DNA of 64,000 nt, taken from positions 124,001 to 188,000 of the forward strand of contig NZ_QUOK01000009.1 of assembly GCF_003390325.1 (NCBI RefSeq), read 5' to 3'. The notes beneath the pieces are model-generated. The model was not told the origin of the DNA. It saw nothing but the letters and a program-made list of their open reading frames with translations, and did not search any database. A program made the position numbers and the translations under genes. Below, one piece after another: positions 19,030 through 27,974 of the stretch. Source of the DNA: Rhodohalobacter sp. SW132 (GTDB taxonomy: Bacteria; Bacteroidota; Rhodothermia; Balneolales; Balneolaceae). Position 1 is the stretch's first letter, and every line of letters begins with the position of its first letter.

Positions 19030-19501
19030 CTTCTTCAGCCAAGCGTGCGTAGGTTGAAATTTCTTTACGGACTCTGTCGGCAATTACCTGGTCCAGGCAG
19101 GGAATCTCATGTGTGGTAGCTGCCGTGGAGATTGTAACTGATGAGAGCCCGTACCAGCGAAGAAGCGGCCCCTGCCGTGTGTCAACATGTTGTACCCGGC
19201 TCAGTGGTATCAGTGTTTCGGTACTGACAAGAACTCCTCTGAGCAGATCAATTTCATCCTGATCAATACTATAGCGCCAGTTTTTCCAGCGCAGTGGCGG
19301 AATTACAAAGACAGATAACACCCAAAATGAAAGAAAAATTACGGAGAGTGCAATCACAATCCAGAAGTGAAAGGAATTCAGCCCAAAGACGGAGTAATAA
19401 ACAGCCGGAATACCAAGAAATATAGCATTTCCCGCAGCATTGCCTAATCTCCAAACTCCAATCGCCCGCGGGGATAATTTTTTAGATGATGTTTTGTCCA
19501 T
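19022..19501 (-). CDS. YdbS-like bPH2-domain membrane protein
   Basis: 159 residues: two transmembrane helices (about 20-65), then a single bPH2 domain. Family signatures are IPPLRWKNWRYSID and IPLSRVQHVDTRQGPLLRWYGL, highly typical of YdbS. It is the first gene of the ydbS-ydbT pair and overlaps ydbT by eight bases. The length is normal for YdbS. It is probably an inner-membrane protein; the molecular function is unknown. Confidence 0.87.
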   Translation of the reverse strand: MDKTSSKKLSPRAIGVWRLGNAAGNAIFLGIPAVYYSVFGLNSFHFWIVIALSVIFLSFWVLSVFVIPPLRWKNWRYSIDQDEIDLLRGVLVSTETLIPLSRVQHVDTRQGPLLRWYGLSSVTISTAATTHEIPCLDQVIADRVRKEISTYARLAEEDV

Positions 19502-19574
19502 TTTCTATACAGTGATACGTGAGCCCTGAACTTACGAGTTGTGTTGTATAGAGAAAACAAAAAAAGCAGAGGAT

Positions 19575-19730
19575 TTACGAATTGATGAACTCTTCGTTTG
19601 TCCGGTATTCTGTTTTGGATGATTTACGAGCCTCAAATTCATCGAGTTCTTTTTTCCATATCAGGTAATAGCCTGTACCGGAAAGAATTGTAACTACAGC
19701 TATACCCACAATAATAATTAAATTTTCCAT
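19575..19730 (-). CDS. Small single-pass membrane protein, 51 residues
   Basis: Begins MENLIIIVGIAVVTIL and has one transmembrane helix (about residues 4-25) followed by a charged cytoplasmic tail (WKKELDEFEARKS). I do not recognise a family. Support comes from the clean start and stop, the typical membrane-helix-plus-charged-tail composition and its position in a gap that otherwise has no gene. It lies upstream of ydbS in the same direction, 73 bases away, and downstream of the terminator of the histone-like gene, so it may be first in the ydbS-ydbT transcript. Confidence 0.6.
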   Translation of the reverse strand: MENLIIIVGIAVVTILSGTGYYLIWKKELDEFEARKSSKTEYRTNEEFINS

Positions 19731-19797
19731 TTCACAGAGGATTGATTTTTATTGACTTACAACTCAATAAAAAAAATACTCTGTGCGTTCCGTTTCC

Positions 19798-19827
19798 ATA
19801 AAAAAAGCCACGACAATGCGTGGCTTT
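19798..19827 (-). terminator. Rho-independent terminator of the histone-like gene
   Basis: The 9-bp stem AAAGCCACG/CGTGGCTTT (19804-19812 with 19819-19827) is followed on the minus strand by a T-run. It lies about 40 bases after the stop at 19864. Confidence 0.88.
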
Positions 19828-19863
19828 AAGAACGATAAAGATTAGAAGTCTGAATACTTCTAA

Positions 19864-20040
19864 TTACGCATTATTCTTCTGATCCTGGATTTCAAGACGA
19901 ATTTCTTGCGATAATTTCTTCAGATCCTGCAGTTGTTTTCGAGCTCTTGTTCCTGCAGCTTTGTTACCTTTGTCGTAAAACTTCTCGAGATCTACTTCCA
20001 GTTCAGATACCAGATTTTTTACATCATCAATTCTACTCAT
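19864..20040 (-). CDS. Histone H1-like (Hc1-type) small protein
   Basis: 58 residues starting MSRIDDVKNLVSELE. The central DKGNKAAGTRARKQLQDLK is characteristic of the short histone H1-like proteins found in Bacteroidota and related to chlamydial Hc1 (recognised from memory). It is predicted to be all-helical and rich in Lys and Arg but fairly balanced in charge, so non-specific DNA binding is likely but not proven. A GGAG-type ribosome binding site precedes the ATG. It is monocistronic, with its own strong terminator at 19798-19827. Confidence 0.8.
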   Translation of the reverse strand: MSRIDDVKNLVSELEVDLEKFYDKGNKAAGTRARKQLQDLKKLSQEIRLEIQDQKNNA

Positions 20041-20353
20041 ATAAACTCCACTTTAATCAGTTAGTGTTAGTTGAGGTGATCTATAACTCACCGTTAATTT
20101 TTAATAGCTGTCTTACCTGACGCTAAAACTTGCTTAAGTTAACATTCTGTGCACTAAATGCATCTTTTTTTAGTCACTTTTTAAAAAATAGGTCTTTTCA
20201 ACTATTTAGGTTCTAAATTGGCTGCCAGCAGCATTTATTTCAATCCAATAAATAATAAATTACATGTTATTGTTTATAGTATACTTATGATGTTAAATAT
20301 AGTTTCAAATAATTAAAACCACGATTGTAAATCCTGACGTTTATCTCTTAAAA
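20041..20353. other. AT-rich intergenic region
   Basis: 313 bases upstream of the histone-like gene and downstream of the UMF1 gene, both on the minus strand. It must hold the promoter of the histone-like gene and the end of the transporter transcript. No terminator, repeat or small gene was recognised. Confidence 0.4.
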
Positions 20354-21703
20354 TTAAACCTCTTCATTTTCATGAGAGTCCGCAACCTGCCTTCCCCGAG
20401 CTTCATTTACGAATAAACTGACAACTATCCCCACTAAAAAGAGAGCAGCACAGAAGAGAACCGACATCTGCAGGCCGAACTGAGCCTGGAGTAATCCGAG
20501 TCCTATAATGCCGAAGACACCCGCCAATTTGTTAGAAAGCCCCCAAAACCCAAAGAACTCAGCAGACTTATGTTCGGGAGAAAAAAGTCCAACCAATGCA
20601 CGGCTGGCTGACTGACTCGAGCCGAGGCTGAGCCCGGCAAGCACTCCTATATAGAGAAACATGTACTGCGCATCAATGGATGTATCGAATACGGCATTGA
20701 ACCAATCGGTGATATCAGTAACACCCCAAATTCCCAGAACCGCAAAAAACCACAATAGTAAAGTGAGATTGTAGGTTAGTTTGGAACCTATTTTATCCTG
20801 GATCATGCCAAATGAAAATGCACCGGCAGCGGCCGTAATTTGCACAACAACGAACATAAGCACCCGAACCTCTTCATCCCATTGCACCACCTGGTCGCCG
20901 TAAATAAAGGCGAATGAGATGACAATATAAATACCCGCCATAGCAAAGAAAACAGAGATCAGAAAAACTGCCAGGTCCCAAAACTGTTTCACCTCATTGA
21001 TTGTACGTCCGAGCCGTGCAAACCCTACAGAGATAAAAGTTTCTCCTTCGGGTAATTCTCTGCGTTTACCGGGTTCTTTTAACCATATAAAAGTGGGAAT
21101 TGCCGCAAGCATAAAGAAGAGAGCTGCAAACGGTCCTACCCAGCGAATTCGGTCGAAATTCTCAGCCGTTGCATCACCGAGATATACGATCACAAATCCG
21201 GCTGATACCAGCCCGCCGATATAGCCAAGTGCCCAGCCAAAGCCGGAAATTTTACCCAGATCATTGGGTGGTCCCAGGCTCGGCAAAAATGCAGCGATGA
21301 AACTTTCGCCCGTTGCATACGCAAAATTCGACAGTATAATCAGGATCACCCCAACCACAATCATCCCGGGTTCAACAAAGTAGAGCAGCGATGTGGCAAA
21401 AATTGTTGCGATGTAGCTGAAAAAAAGAAATCTTTTTTTCATGGCAGAGTAATCCATGATTGCGCCAAAAACCGGGCCGCTCAAGACCACCATAAAATAA
21501 CTTACTCCCAGCGCTATACTCCACAGCAAATTTCCCAGACGGTAATCATCTCCGGAATCCCCCACGATTACAGTGGTAAAAAGTACCGGAAATATCACTG
21601 TGATAATCAGTAGTGTATACGCCTGATTTGCAAAATCAAACATCGCCCAGCCAAAAATCTCTTTTTTGGATGCACGTGGAATATCGTCTCGGTGACGTTT
21701 CAT
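20354..21703 (-). CDS. UMF1 (Atg22-like) family major facilitator transporter
   Basis: 449 residues from ATG 21703. An in-frame ATG at 21763 would add 20 residues that do not look conserved. About twelve transmembrane helices are visible. The opening KKEIFGWAMFDFANQAY is the hallmark of the UMF1 family, related to yeast Atg22. GKISGFGWALGYIGGL and the second-half motif GSSQSASRALVGLFSPE are also typical. Substrates are not known with confidence in bacteria; amino-acid or peptide efflux is suspected from the fungal relatives. No operon partner. Confidence 0.88.
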   Translation of the reverse strand: MKRHRDDIPRASKKEIFGWAMFDFANQAYTLLIITVIFPVLFTTVIVGDSGDDYRLGNLLWSIALGVSYFMVVLSGPVFGAIMDYSAMKKRFLFFSYIATIFATSLLYFVEPGMIVVGVILIILSNFAYATGESFIAAFLPSLGPPNDLGKISGFGWALGYIGGLVSAGFVIVYLGDATAENFDRIRWVGPFAALFFMLAAIPTFIWLKEPGKRRELPEGETFISVGFARLGRTINEVKQFWDLAVFLISVFFAMAGIYIVISFAFIYGDQVVQWDEEVRVLMFVVVQITAAAGAFSFGMIQDKIGSKLTYNLTLLLWFFAVLGIWGVTDITDWFNAVFDTSIDAQYMFLYIGVLAGLSLGSSQSASRALVGLFSPEHKSAEFFGFWGLSNKLAGVFGIIGLGLLQAQFGLQMSVLFCAALFLVGIVVSLFVNEARGRQVADSHENEEV

Positions 21704-21961
21704 AATCGTTTGGTTATTGGGGTTTTTTTTGATCGCTATAAATTCCGCTGTGTAGTTACGCAATTTTTTTATGTTCTAAAAAACATGTTCATATTTCTGA
21801 TCTCTTCCTCCGAAACATGTGTTTATTTTAGCGTTTCTTAAATAAATGATATTAAAAGCGCTTTCAATTAAAAAGATTACGGCAAAACAGATGACATTGA
21901 GTTGCATATTGGGTATCTATTAAGCTGAATAAATATAAACCACTAATGATCTGAAAATTTT

Positions 21962-24757
21962 ATGACCTGGAAAGAGACGATCGAACATTACGCAACAGCT
22001 TCTGATATCAGCAAACCTCTTACCGATAAAATGATAGCCCTAACAGGGTTACTTGAGAATTTCCTGGAAAACAAAGGGGTCACTCCAATGCGGGAACTAT
22101 CAGCAAGCTTGCCTGAAAAAGCGGCTGAAGCGTTTGATAACAAAAATGAAGCAAACCAGGAGCTTCAGAAACGAATTTCGTCTCTTGAATTAGGTCAAAT
22201 TACCGACCTTCTCAGGCTCACTACTATTTTCTTCCACCTTGTAAATTCTCTTGAGCAGCATGAAATTATCCGTATTAACAGGGAACGAGCCAAAAATATA
22301 GACCAGGAGCACCCCCGCCCGGAAAGCATCGCCGAACTGTTAAGTGGATTTAAAAAGAACGGATACAGTTACGAACAGTCTGTTGATCTCTTTCAAAAAC
22401 TGGATATTCAGCCTACAATCACGGCGCATCCCACCGAAGCCCGGCGCAGAAGTATTCTGAATAAACAGGAGAATATTACATCTATGATTGGAAAAATGGA
22501 TGATTCCCGTCTCACACCAAATGAAAAAGAGGGAATACTGCACCAGGTTATGAATGAAATTGCTCTTCTCATTTCAACCGATGAAGTTCGTTCAGAGCGT
22601 TTAACGGTTGAAGATGAAGTTGAAAACGGCCTCTTCTTTTTCACGAATACGATTTGGAGCACCGTCCCCCGGCTCTATGATGATATACGATTTGCATTCA
22701 ACAGACAGTATGGCAAAGTGCCGGAACTGCCAATTATTTTTAAATACCGGTCGTGGATCGGAAGCGACCGTGACGGGAACCCAAATGTAACGCGCGACGT
22801 AACCTGGAAAACACTCCTGGAACACCGCAAAACGGCGCTTCGCATGTATTTGTCTGAGCTTCGTGAAACTCGACGATACCTCTCAGTTTCACAAAATTTG
22901 GTTGATGTCCCTGACTCACTTCTAAAGTCGCTTAAGAAAGATGACAAAGAAGTTCCGCTGAGCAACCGGTTCAAACGCGGGTATAAAAATGAACCTTATC
23001 GCCGGAAATTAACTCACATGATGCACCGTCTGGAAATTCTCCTGGAGGATATCAATAAAGATGAACAGGCGGTTGTAAATTCTGCATCTTTTTATACTGC
23101 AGAAGATTTTATTGCTGACCTGGATCTCATTCACACTTCCCTTAAAGAGAGCGGCCTTCGGGACGTGGCTCAATTCGGTCAGTTTAACGATCTTAGAATT
23201 AGGGCTAAAACATTTGGTTTCCACCTTGCAGCACTCGATATCAGGCAGCACAGCGAAATTCATGAACTTGCAGTTGAAGATCTGCTCACTGTTGCCCACG
23301 TCAAAAAAGGGTATACCGATCTATCGGAAGATGAAAAAATAAAGCTGCTTACAAAAGAGCTGCAGAACCCGCGTCCACTTAGCCCTGTAGATTATAAGCT
23401 GAAGAAAGATACAGAGAAGATTTTATCAGTATTCAAGCTGGTGAGAACACTCCTTGAACTGGATAAAAACTCATTTGGAAGCTACATCGTCAGTATGACC
23501 CATGATGTGAGCGACCTGCTCGAAGTTGCAATTCTTGCAAAAGAAGCCGGACTCTGGCGATGGGACGGTAAAACCGTACATAGTGATATTGATATCGTGC
23601 CTCTCTTCGAAACAATTGATGACCTCGACCGCAGCCCGGGCCTGATGGAAAAAATCCTCACCGATGAAATTTATAAGCACCAGGTTGAAGCTCGTAACGG
23701 ATTCCAGGAGATAATGCTTGGGTATTCCGACAGTAATAAAGATGGCGGTTACTGGATGGCCAACTGGGCACTACAGAAAGCACAGCTCCGGTTGGGTAAG
23801 GTTCTGAAAGAACATAAAGTAGATTTCAGACTGTTTCACGGTCGCGGTGGTTCTGTTGGTCGCGGTGGTGGCCGATCAAATCGCGCCATTCTTGCCCTGC
23901 CATCCATCAGTAATAACGGTAGGATTCGGTTTACGGAACAGGGTGAAATTATCTCTTTCCGATACTCTCTGACCGATATTGCACGCCGCCATCTTGAGCA
24001 GATTGTAAATGCGGTAGCAAGAGTAACCGCCGGAGAAGGACAAAAAGCCCTGAAAGAAGGAGACGGGACGGAAAAAATAATGGATCGCATATCTGATAGT
24101 TCTATGGAGGCGTACCGAAATCTGATTGATGATCCCAAATTCTGGGATTGGTTCAAGTATATCACGCCTGTTGAGCACATCGGGAATCTTCCGATTGCCT
24201 CCCGGCCGGTTTCGCGAGGTGGTGACGGCGGACTTCAGTTTGAAAATCTTCGGGCTATTCCCTGGGTATTTGGCTGGACTCAGGTACGGTATAACGTTCC
24301 GGGATGGTTTGGCCTTGGCGCTGCACTGGAACCGATGCTCAAAGAGAATCCCGACCATATGGAAACGCTGCAGAACTGGTATGAAAACTGGAGTTTTTTC
24401 AACACAATTATCGATAATGCCCAGCGTGAAATTGCCAGAACGCACAGTCTTACAAATGGTCTCTACTCAGATAGAAGCAACGAGGGCAAACTTCATAACA
24501 TCATACGAGAAGACTTTGAGAAAACACGGGAGTTGATTCTGAAGATTACCAAACAGGATGATATACTCGACAGCCGAAAAGTGATCCAGAACTCTATTAA
24601 GTTCCGGAATGTCTTCACCTATCCGCTGAATGTTATCCAGGCCGATCTTCTGAACAGATGGGAAAATGCTGAAACAGATGAGGAACTGAAGCAGCTGCGG
24701 CACGCTCTCTACCTGAGCATTAATGGAGTTGCTGCCGCGATGCAGAGTACCGGGTAA
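21962..24757 (+). CDS. ppc: Phosphoenolpyruvate carboxylase
   Basis: 931 residues, full length. It makes oxaloacetate from PEP and bicarbonate to refill the TCA cycle. The catalytic His156 lies in TAHPTEARRRS, the second signature is GYSDSNKDGGYWMANW (Lys593), and the glycine-rich PEP loop FHGRGGSVGRGGG follows about 35 residues later. The C-terminus ends AAAMQSTG, a variant of the usual ...QNTG end that helps form the allosteric site; the last glycine is kept. A short spacer follows, with a hairpin at 24785-24814. The gene is monocistronic. Confidence 0.97.
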   Translation: MTWKETIEHYATASDISKPLTDKMIALTGLLENFLENKGVTPMRELSASLPEKAAEAFDNKNEANQELQKRISSLELGQITDLLRLTTIFFHLVNSLEQHEIIRINRERAKNIDQEHPRPESIAELLSGFKKNGYSYEQSVDLFQKLDIQPTITAHPTEARRRSILNKQENITSMIGKMDDSRLTPNEKEGILHQVMNEIALLISTDEVRSERLTVEDEVENGLFFFTNTIWSTVPRLYDDIRFAFNRQYGKVPELPIIFKYRSWIGSDRDGNPNVTRDVTWKTLLEHRKTALRMYLSELRETRRYLSVSQNLVDVPDSLLKSLKKDDKEVPLSNRFKRGYKNEPYRRKLTHMMHRLEILLEDINKDEQAVVNSASFYTAEDFIADLDLIHTSLKESGLRDVAQFGQFNDLRIRAKTFGFHLAALDIRQHSEIHELAVEDLLTVAHVKKGYTDLSEDEKIKLLTKELQNPRPLSPVDYKLKKDTEKILSVFKLVRTLLELDKNSFGSYIVSMTHDVSDLLEVAILAKEAGLWRWDGKTVHSDIDIVPLFETIDDLDRSPGLMEKILTDEIYKHQVEARNGFQEIMLGYSDSNKDGGYWMANWALQKAQLRLGKVLKEHKVDFRLFHGRGGSVGRGGGRSNRAILALPSISNNGRIRFTEQGEIISFRYSLTDIARRHLEQIVNAVARVTAGEGQKALKEGDGTEKIMDRISDSSMEAYRNLIDDPKFWDWFKYITPVEHIGNLPIASRPVSRGGDGGLQFENLRAIPWVFGWTQVRYNVPGWFGLGAALEPMLKENPDHMETLQNWYENWSFFNTIIDNAQREIARTHSLTNGLYSDRSNEGKLHNIIREDFEKTRELILKITKQDDILDSRKVIQNSIKFRNVFTYPLNVIQADLLNRWENAETDEELKQLRHALYLSINGVAAAMQSTG

Positions 24758-24784
24758 TTTCATCAACACCTCGGCTCATTTGAG

Positions 24785-24814
24785 AAACTATTCCAGCAAT
24801 CTGGAATGTAGTTT
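24785..24814 (+). terminator. Possible terminator hairpin after ppc
   Basis: AAACTA-TTCCAG/CTGGAA-TAGTTT with a CAAT loop and a two-base bulge, 28 bases past the ppc stop. No T-run follows, so it may only be an RNA-end stabilising hairpin. Confidence 0.4.
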
Positions 24815-24970
24815 GAGGTTGTGCAAAAATGAATACCTATAAATCAGCGCTTAATTCATTTAACTCAACTTCTGAAAAATGGTGATGGTTTGGCTATAAA
24901 ATACGTTTTATTTAAAACAGTAGATCGTATATAAAATGAGTGGCAGTCCCCTTTTCATGGGTATAAACCA

Positions 24971-25073
24971 GCCCCGTTTCGGGGCGGCGTATCTATTAGC
25001 CCATGGGAATGCGAAGCATTTCCGTGGGGTATAAGGATGCCCCATTATAAAGAGGTGCCGAAGGTGCGGCATC
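24971..25073. repeat. Cluster of short hairpins between ppc and the T9SS gene
   Basis: Three consecutive palindromes: GCCCCG/CGGGGC (24971-24985), a stem around AATGC-GAA-GCATT (about 24999-25028), and GATGCC/GGCATC (25036-25041 with 25068-25073), which encloses TGCCG/CGGCA (25056-25071). The surrounding G-rich sequence runs to about 25145. No protein-coding frame spans it. It resembles compound REP-type or IS-derived noncoding repeats, or a structured RNA. Confidence 0.5.
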
Positions 25074-25233
25074 ATTCGAATTCAGGTTGATTCGTATCCA
25101 AAGAGATCGAAAACGACTACCGAAGGCGGGGTTGGGTTGGAAGGCAGAGCAAGAAGCGTTTCTGGTAAGGATAGTTAGACTTTGTAAACCCACTTAATGC
25201 TTTTTGATTAGCCTCAGATTTTTCTAATAGACG

Positions 25234-26910
25234 TTAGCGAAGAATCATCAATTTTCCCGTTTCTGCAGCTCCGTGTACGACAATTCTGTACAGATACACT
25301 CCGCTTGCGAGCTGGCGCCCATCAAACTCCTGTAAATATCTCCCTTCGTTCTGCTCTCCTTCGAAAATACGGGCAACATGCTGGCCGGATATATCATAAA
25401 GATTAATTTGAACATTCGACTGTTCTGAAATTACATAGGGAATCTGTAGTGTATGTGTATAAGGATTTACCGGGTTAGGATAGCTTTGTTCAAGAGCTAC
25501 AACGCGATTTTCTTCAAGTGCTTCACCCAAAACAGGCACAATAATCGGGCTGGCCTGGTTATCGGCATTGTGCGATATAATGACACTTCCTTCGTGGATA
25601 TCAGCATCCTGAGGCCTGTATCGAATGGTGAAATTTGTCGTTCTTCCCGGATTGATGGAATACGTGCGTGATCCGCCAATCAGAGAAAAACCGGCTCCTT
25701 CTATTTCAATCCGGCCTCTTAACGGGTCTTCTGCATTTTCAAGATTTGTAATAGATAGAGTCATATCCCTTGCTGTCCCCACATTTGAAATACCAAAATC
25801 CAGAGTCTCTTCACTTACCGCAATCCTTGCTTCATCACCCAACAGCTGCAAACAAGCCCCGCCCAGCGGCCATCCTTTATCATCCAGCATACCGCAAAAC
25901 ACAGGCCCTGGAGTATGAATGGCCAGTTGACTATCAATCCGAGGCCTCATCAATGCATTATCGGTTCCGGTATAGGTTACTTGGTCGAGGTGCGAATAGG
26001 TAGAACCCTGACGAAAATCTGTGGGGGTATACAATGTTACCGGTTCTCCAAGATTAGACATATTTGAGGATTCGCCATCAAAAAATACACCGCCGCGGCT
26101 TCCTGTTAACGCATTAAAAAGAGCAGAAGATGGATTTCCGTAAACATTTTCATCAATCAGCATTACATTGTCACCATCTTCCGTAAATCGGTCGTATATC
26201 ACGGGAAAGCTATCTCCGGCATTTGATGCGAATCCCCATTGAATAATCGACGAGTTTTCTGATGTCTCCCGCATACTACCTACAAACCCAATTCCGTGAC
26301 CAATTTCGTGAAGAACAACCGTCGTAAAATCGATCCGGTTTGGCGGAGTATTTGCATCAGTTCCGAAGTACCAGTTCCCAAAATCTGCATTCATAGATAC
26401 CTCAATATCTGAATCGAGATCGAATTGCTGGCGAAAATTATTTCCGGTCATTGCACTGGCCTGAGCTACAGCGTACCAGGTTTCATCTTCAGCACCAAAT
26501 CCACCAACAAACGTTGCCGGGCTTGCCGAACCCAATACATTATCATCATCAAAAGTGCGCCAGGTAGCATTGATCACGATCGTTACATCCGACTGAAGGT
26601 GAGCTTCCCATATACTCACCGCATAATCAAAAGCAGCCATTGCATCCTGTGGCCATTCACCCGCATCAGCCGTTAAATAGTTAACAGTAATCGTAGACGC
26701 AGCCTGCAGCTGAGAATACTTTGCCACCATTTCCCCAGCACGTACAAAATGATCCGCATCAATTCCTGTATAATCTATTGTACAGATTTCATGAGAAGGC
26801 GGAGCCGGCATGGTAACAGCATTGCCGGGGTTCCAGGTTTGCGCATGAGTTTGTAGTGCAAAAAGAGAGGATAAAAACAGTAAACTTAATACGTAAATGA
26901 TTCTATTCAT
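25234..26910 (-). CDS. Secreted zinc metallopeptidase with T9SS sorting domain
   Basis: 558 residues from ATG 26910 with a signal peptide ending near THAQ. The peptidase region contains HEIGHGIGF (His201, Glu202, His205). The position where metzincins carry a third His or Asp is Gly211, but STYSHLD (His307) and NALMRP (Met321) further on fit the type in which the third ligand and Met-turn are distal. An ASH/choice-of-anchor beta-sandwich follows (about 360-465; TLDFGISNVGTARDMTLSI). The C-terminal 80 residues are a Por/T9SS type A sorting domain (QSYPNPVNPYT, INLYDISGQ, GVYLYRIVV, GKLMILR). It is exported to the cell surface or medium by the type IX system; the target is probably protein, but the specificity is unknown. 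Confidence 0.87.
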   Translation of the reverse strand: MNRIIYVLSLLFLSSLFALQTHAQTWNPGNAVTMPAPPSHEICTIDYTGIDADHFVRAGEMVAKYSQLQAASTITVNYLTADAGEWPQDAMAAFDYAVSIWEAHLQSDVTIVINATWRTFDDDNVLGSASPATFVGGFGAEDETWYAVAQASAMTGNNFRQQFDLDSDIEVSMNADFGNWYFGTDANTPPNRIDFTTVVLHEIGHGIGFVGSMRETSENSSIIQWGFASNAGDSFPVIYDRFTEDGDNVMLIDENVYGNPSSALFNALTGSRGGVFFDGESSNMSNLGEPVTLYTPTDFRQGSTYSHLDQVTYTGTDNALMRPRIDSQLAIHTPGPVFCGMLDDKGWPLGGACLQLLGDEARIAVSEETLDFGISNVGTARDMTLSITNLENAEDPLRGRIEIEGAGFSLIGGSRTYSINPGRTTNFTIRYRPQDADIHEGSVIISHNADNQASPIIVPVLGEALEENRVVALEQSYPNPVNPYTHTLQIPYVISEQSNVQINLYDISGQHVARIFEGEQNEGRYLQEFDGRQLASGVYLYRIVVHGAAETGKLMILR

Positions 26911-27117
26911 ATGAAATCTCTTCAGATGGCATGATGTGTACTTCCCTGTAAAGTACCCAATTTTTTCAATCTGCAAATCGTGTTTTGTAATTGAGTGAAT
27001 GTCGGTTTTTCATCGGATGGCTTGATTCAGACTCTAAAGTCTTGTTATATAACACATTCAGTATATACCAGTTTATTTACATACAGTGCTATATACTGCA
27101 TCGCCAGGGATTATTTT

Positions 27118-27849
27118 TTAATTCCCAATTCCTTTTGCAAGCGCAAGCAGCTGTCGCCTGAATTTCGGTGCGCCTCCATTTGCCGGATGCCTCACTGCTG
27201 CATGTTTCTCACCCAATTGTGATAAACTCTGCTCACATTTTCGTCCAACCGCAATGAGTTGGGCATTTTCAAAAATCGTGATAAATTCTTTAAGATGTCT
27301 GAGCCCGGCTTCCATTTCTGATGGCAAAGGTGTTCGATTACTGAGCAATCCTTTGTTCGGATTATACGGATGCCATGGCACAGCGTTCCAAAGTACAACT
27401 TCATACGGATCGATTCCAAGATCAGTTAAAGCGCCCCACATGATGGTTGCTGTTGGTTCTGTCATTCCTTTTTCAGCTACCGATACTTTGCTGGTTCGGG
27501 CCGGTGAAATCGTCTGAAAGACATGATTCGGATGAACACTATATTTGTTTCTCTGGTGGCCCAGAAGAATTCTTTCGGATGTCATGGCAATTCCTGTGAA
27601 ATGGCCACCCTGGTATCCAAGTGCTTCAGCTATCATCAGGTATTTCGCTTTTCCAACCCGCTCCTGCAGGTAATGAGCAAGTTGTTTTCTGCGGATTGAA
27701 GGTGCATCCGGATGTTTATCGTTCTCCGGGTCCGTTTCATACCAGGGGTTAAACAGAGTGCCTGAAGGTTTTTCTTTTAAACGATCGATAAATGAAGTAA
27801 TCAAAAAAAGAACTGTTTTAAATCGTGCAAGGTAATAACCCCATATCAC
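27118..27849 (-). CDS. Uracil-DNA glycosylase superfamily protein
   Basis: 243 residues. Two superfamily motifs are visible: the N-terminal active-site loop as AEALGYQGGHFTGIAMTSER and the DNA-binding motif VRHPANGGAPKFR near the C-terminus. The arrangement fits PF03167-type glycosylases, although the first loop has neither the Asp of Ung nor a clear GEAPG cysteine motif of the iron-sulphur type. Removal of uracil or another damaged base is likely but unproven. It lies downstream of recQ in the same direction (125 bases), which suits a DNA-repair neighbourhood. The first residues (MIWGYYLARF) may not be the true start. Confidence 0.75.
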   Translation of the reverse strand: MIWGYYLARFKTVLFLITSFIDRLKEKPSGTLFNPWYETDPENDKHPDAPSIRRKQLAHYLQERVGKAKYLMIAEALGYQGGHFTGIAMTSERILLGHQRNKYSVHPNHVFQTISPARTSKVSVAEKGMTEPTATIMWGALTDLGIDPYEVVLWNAVPWHPYNPNKGLLSNRTPLPSEMEAGLRHLKEFITIFENAQLIAVGRKCEQSLSQLGEKHAAVRHPANGGAPKFRRQLLALAKGIGN

Positions 27850-27974
27850 CGGGATTTTGATTTATTTTTCACATGAGAACAGAAATAATCTGCTTACCGT
27901 TTGGAGCTTTTCTGTAATGTAATCGACAATTCTCTGCAAAACGCAAGCCTGTCTTTTCTGTTCATCAATTGTGT

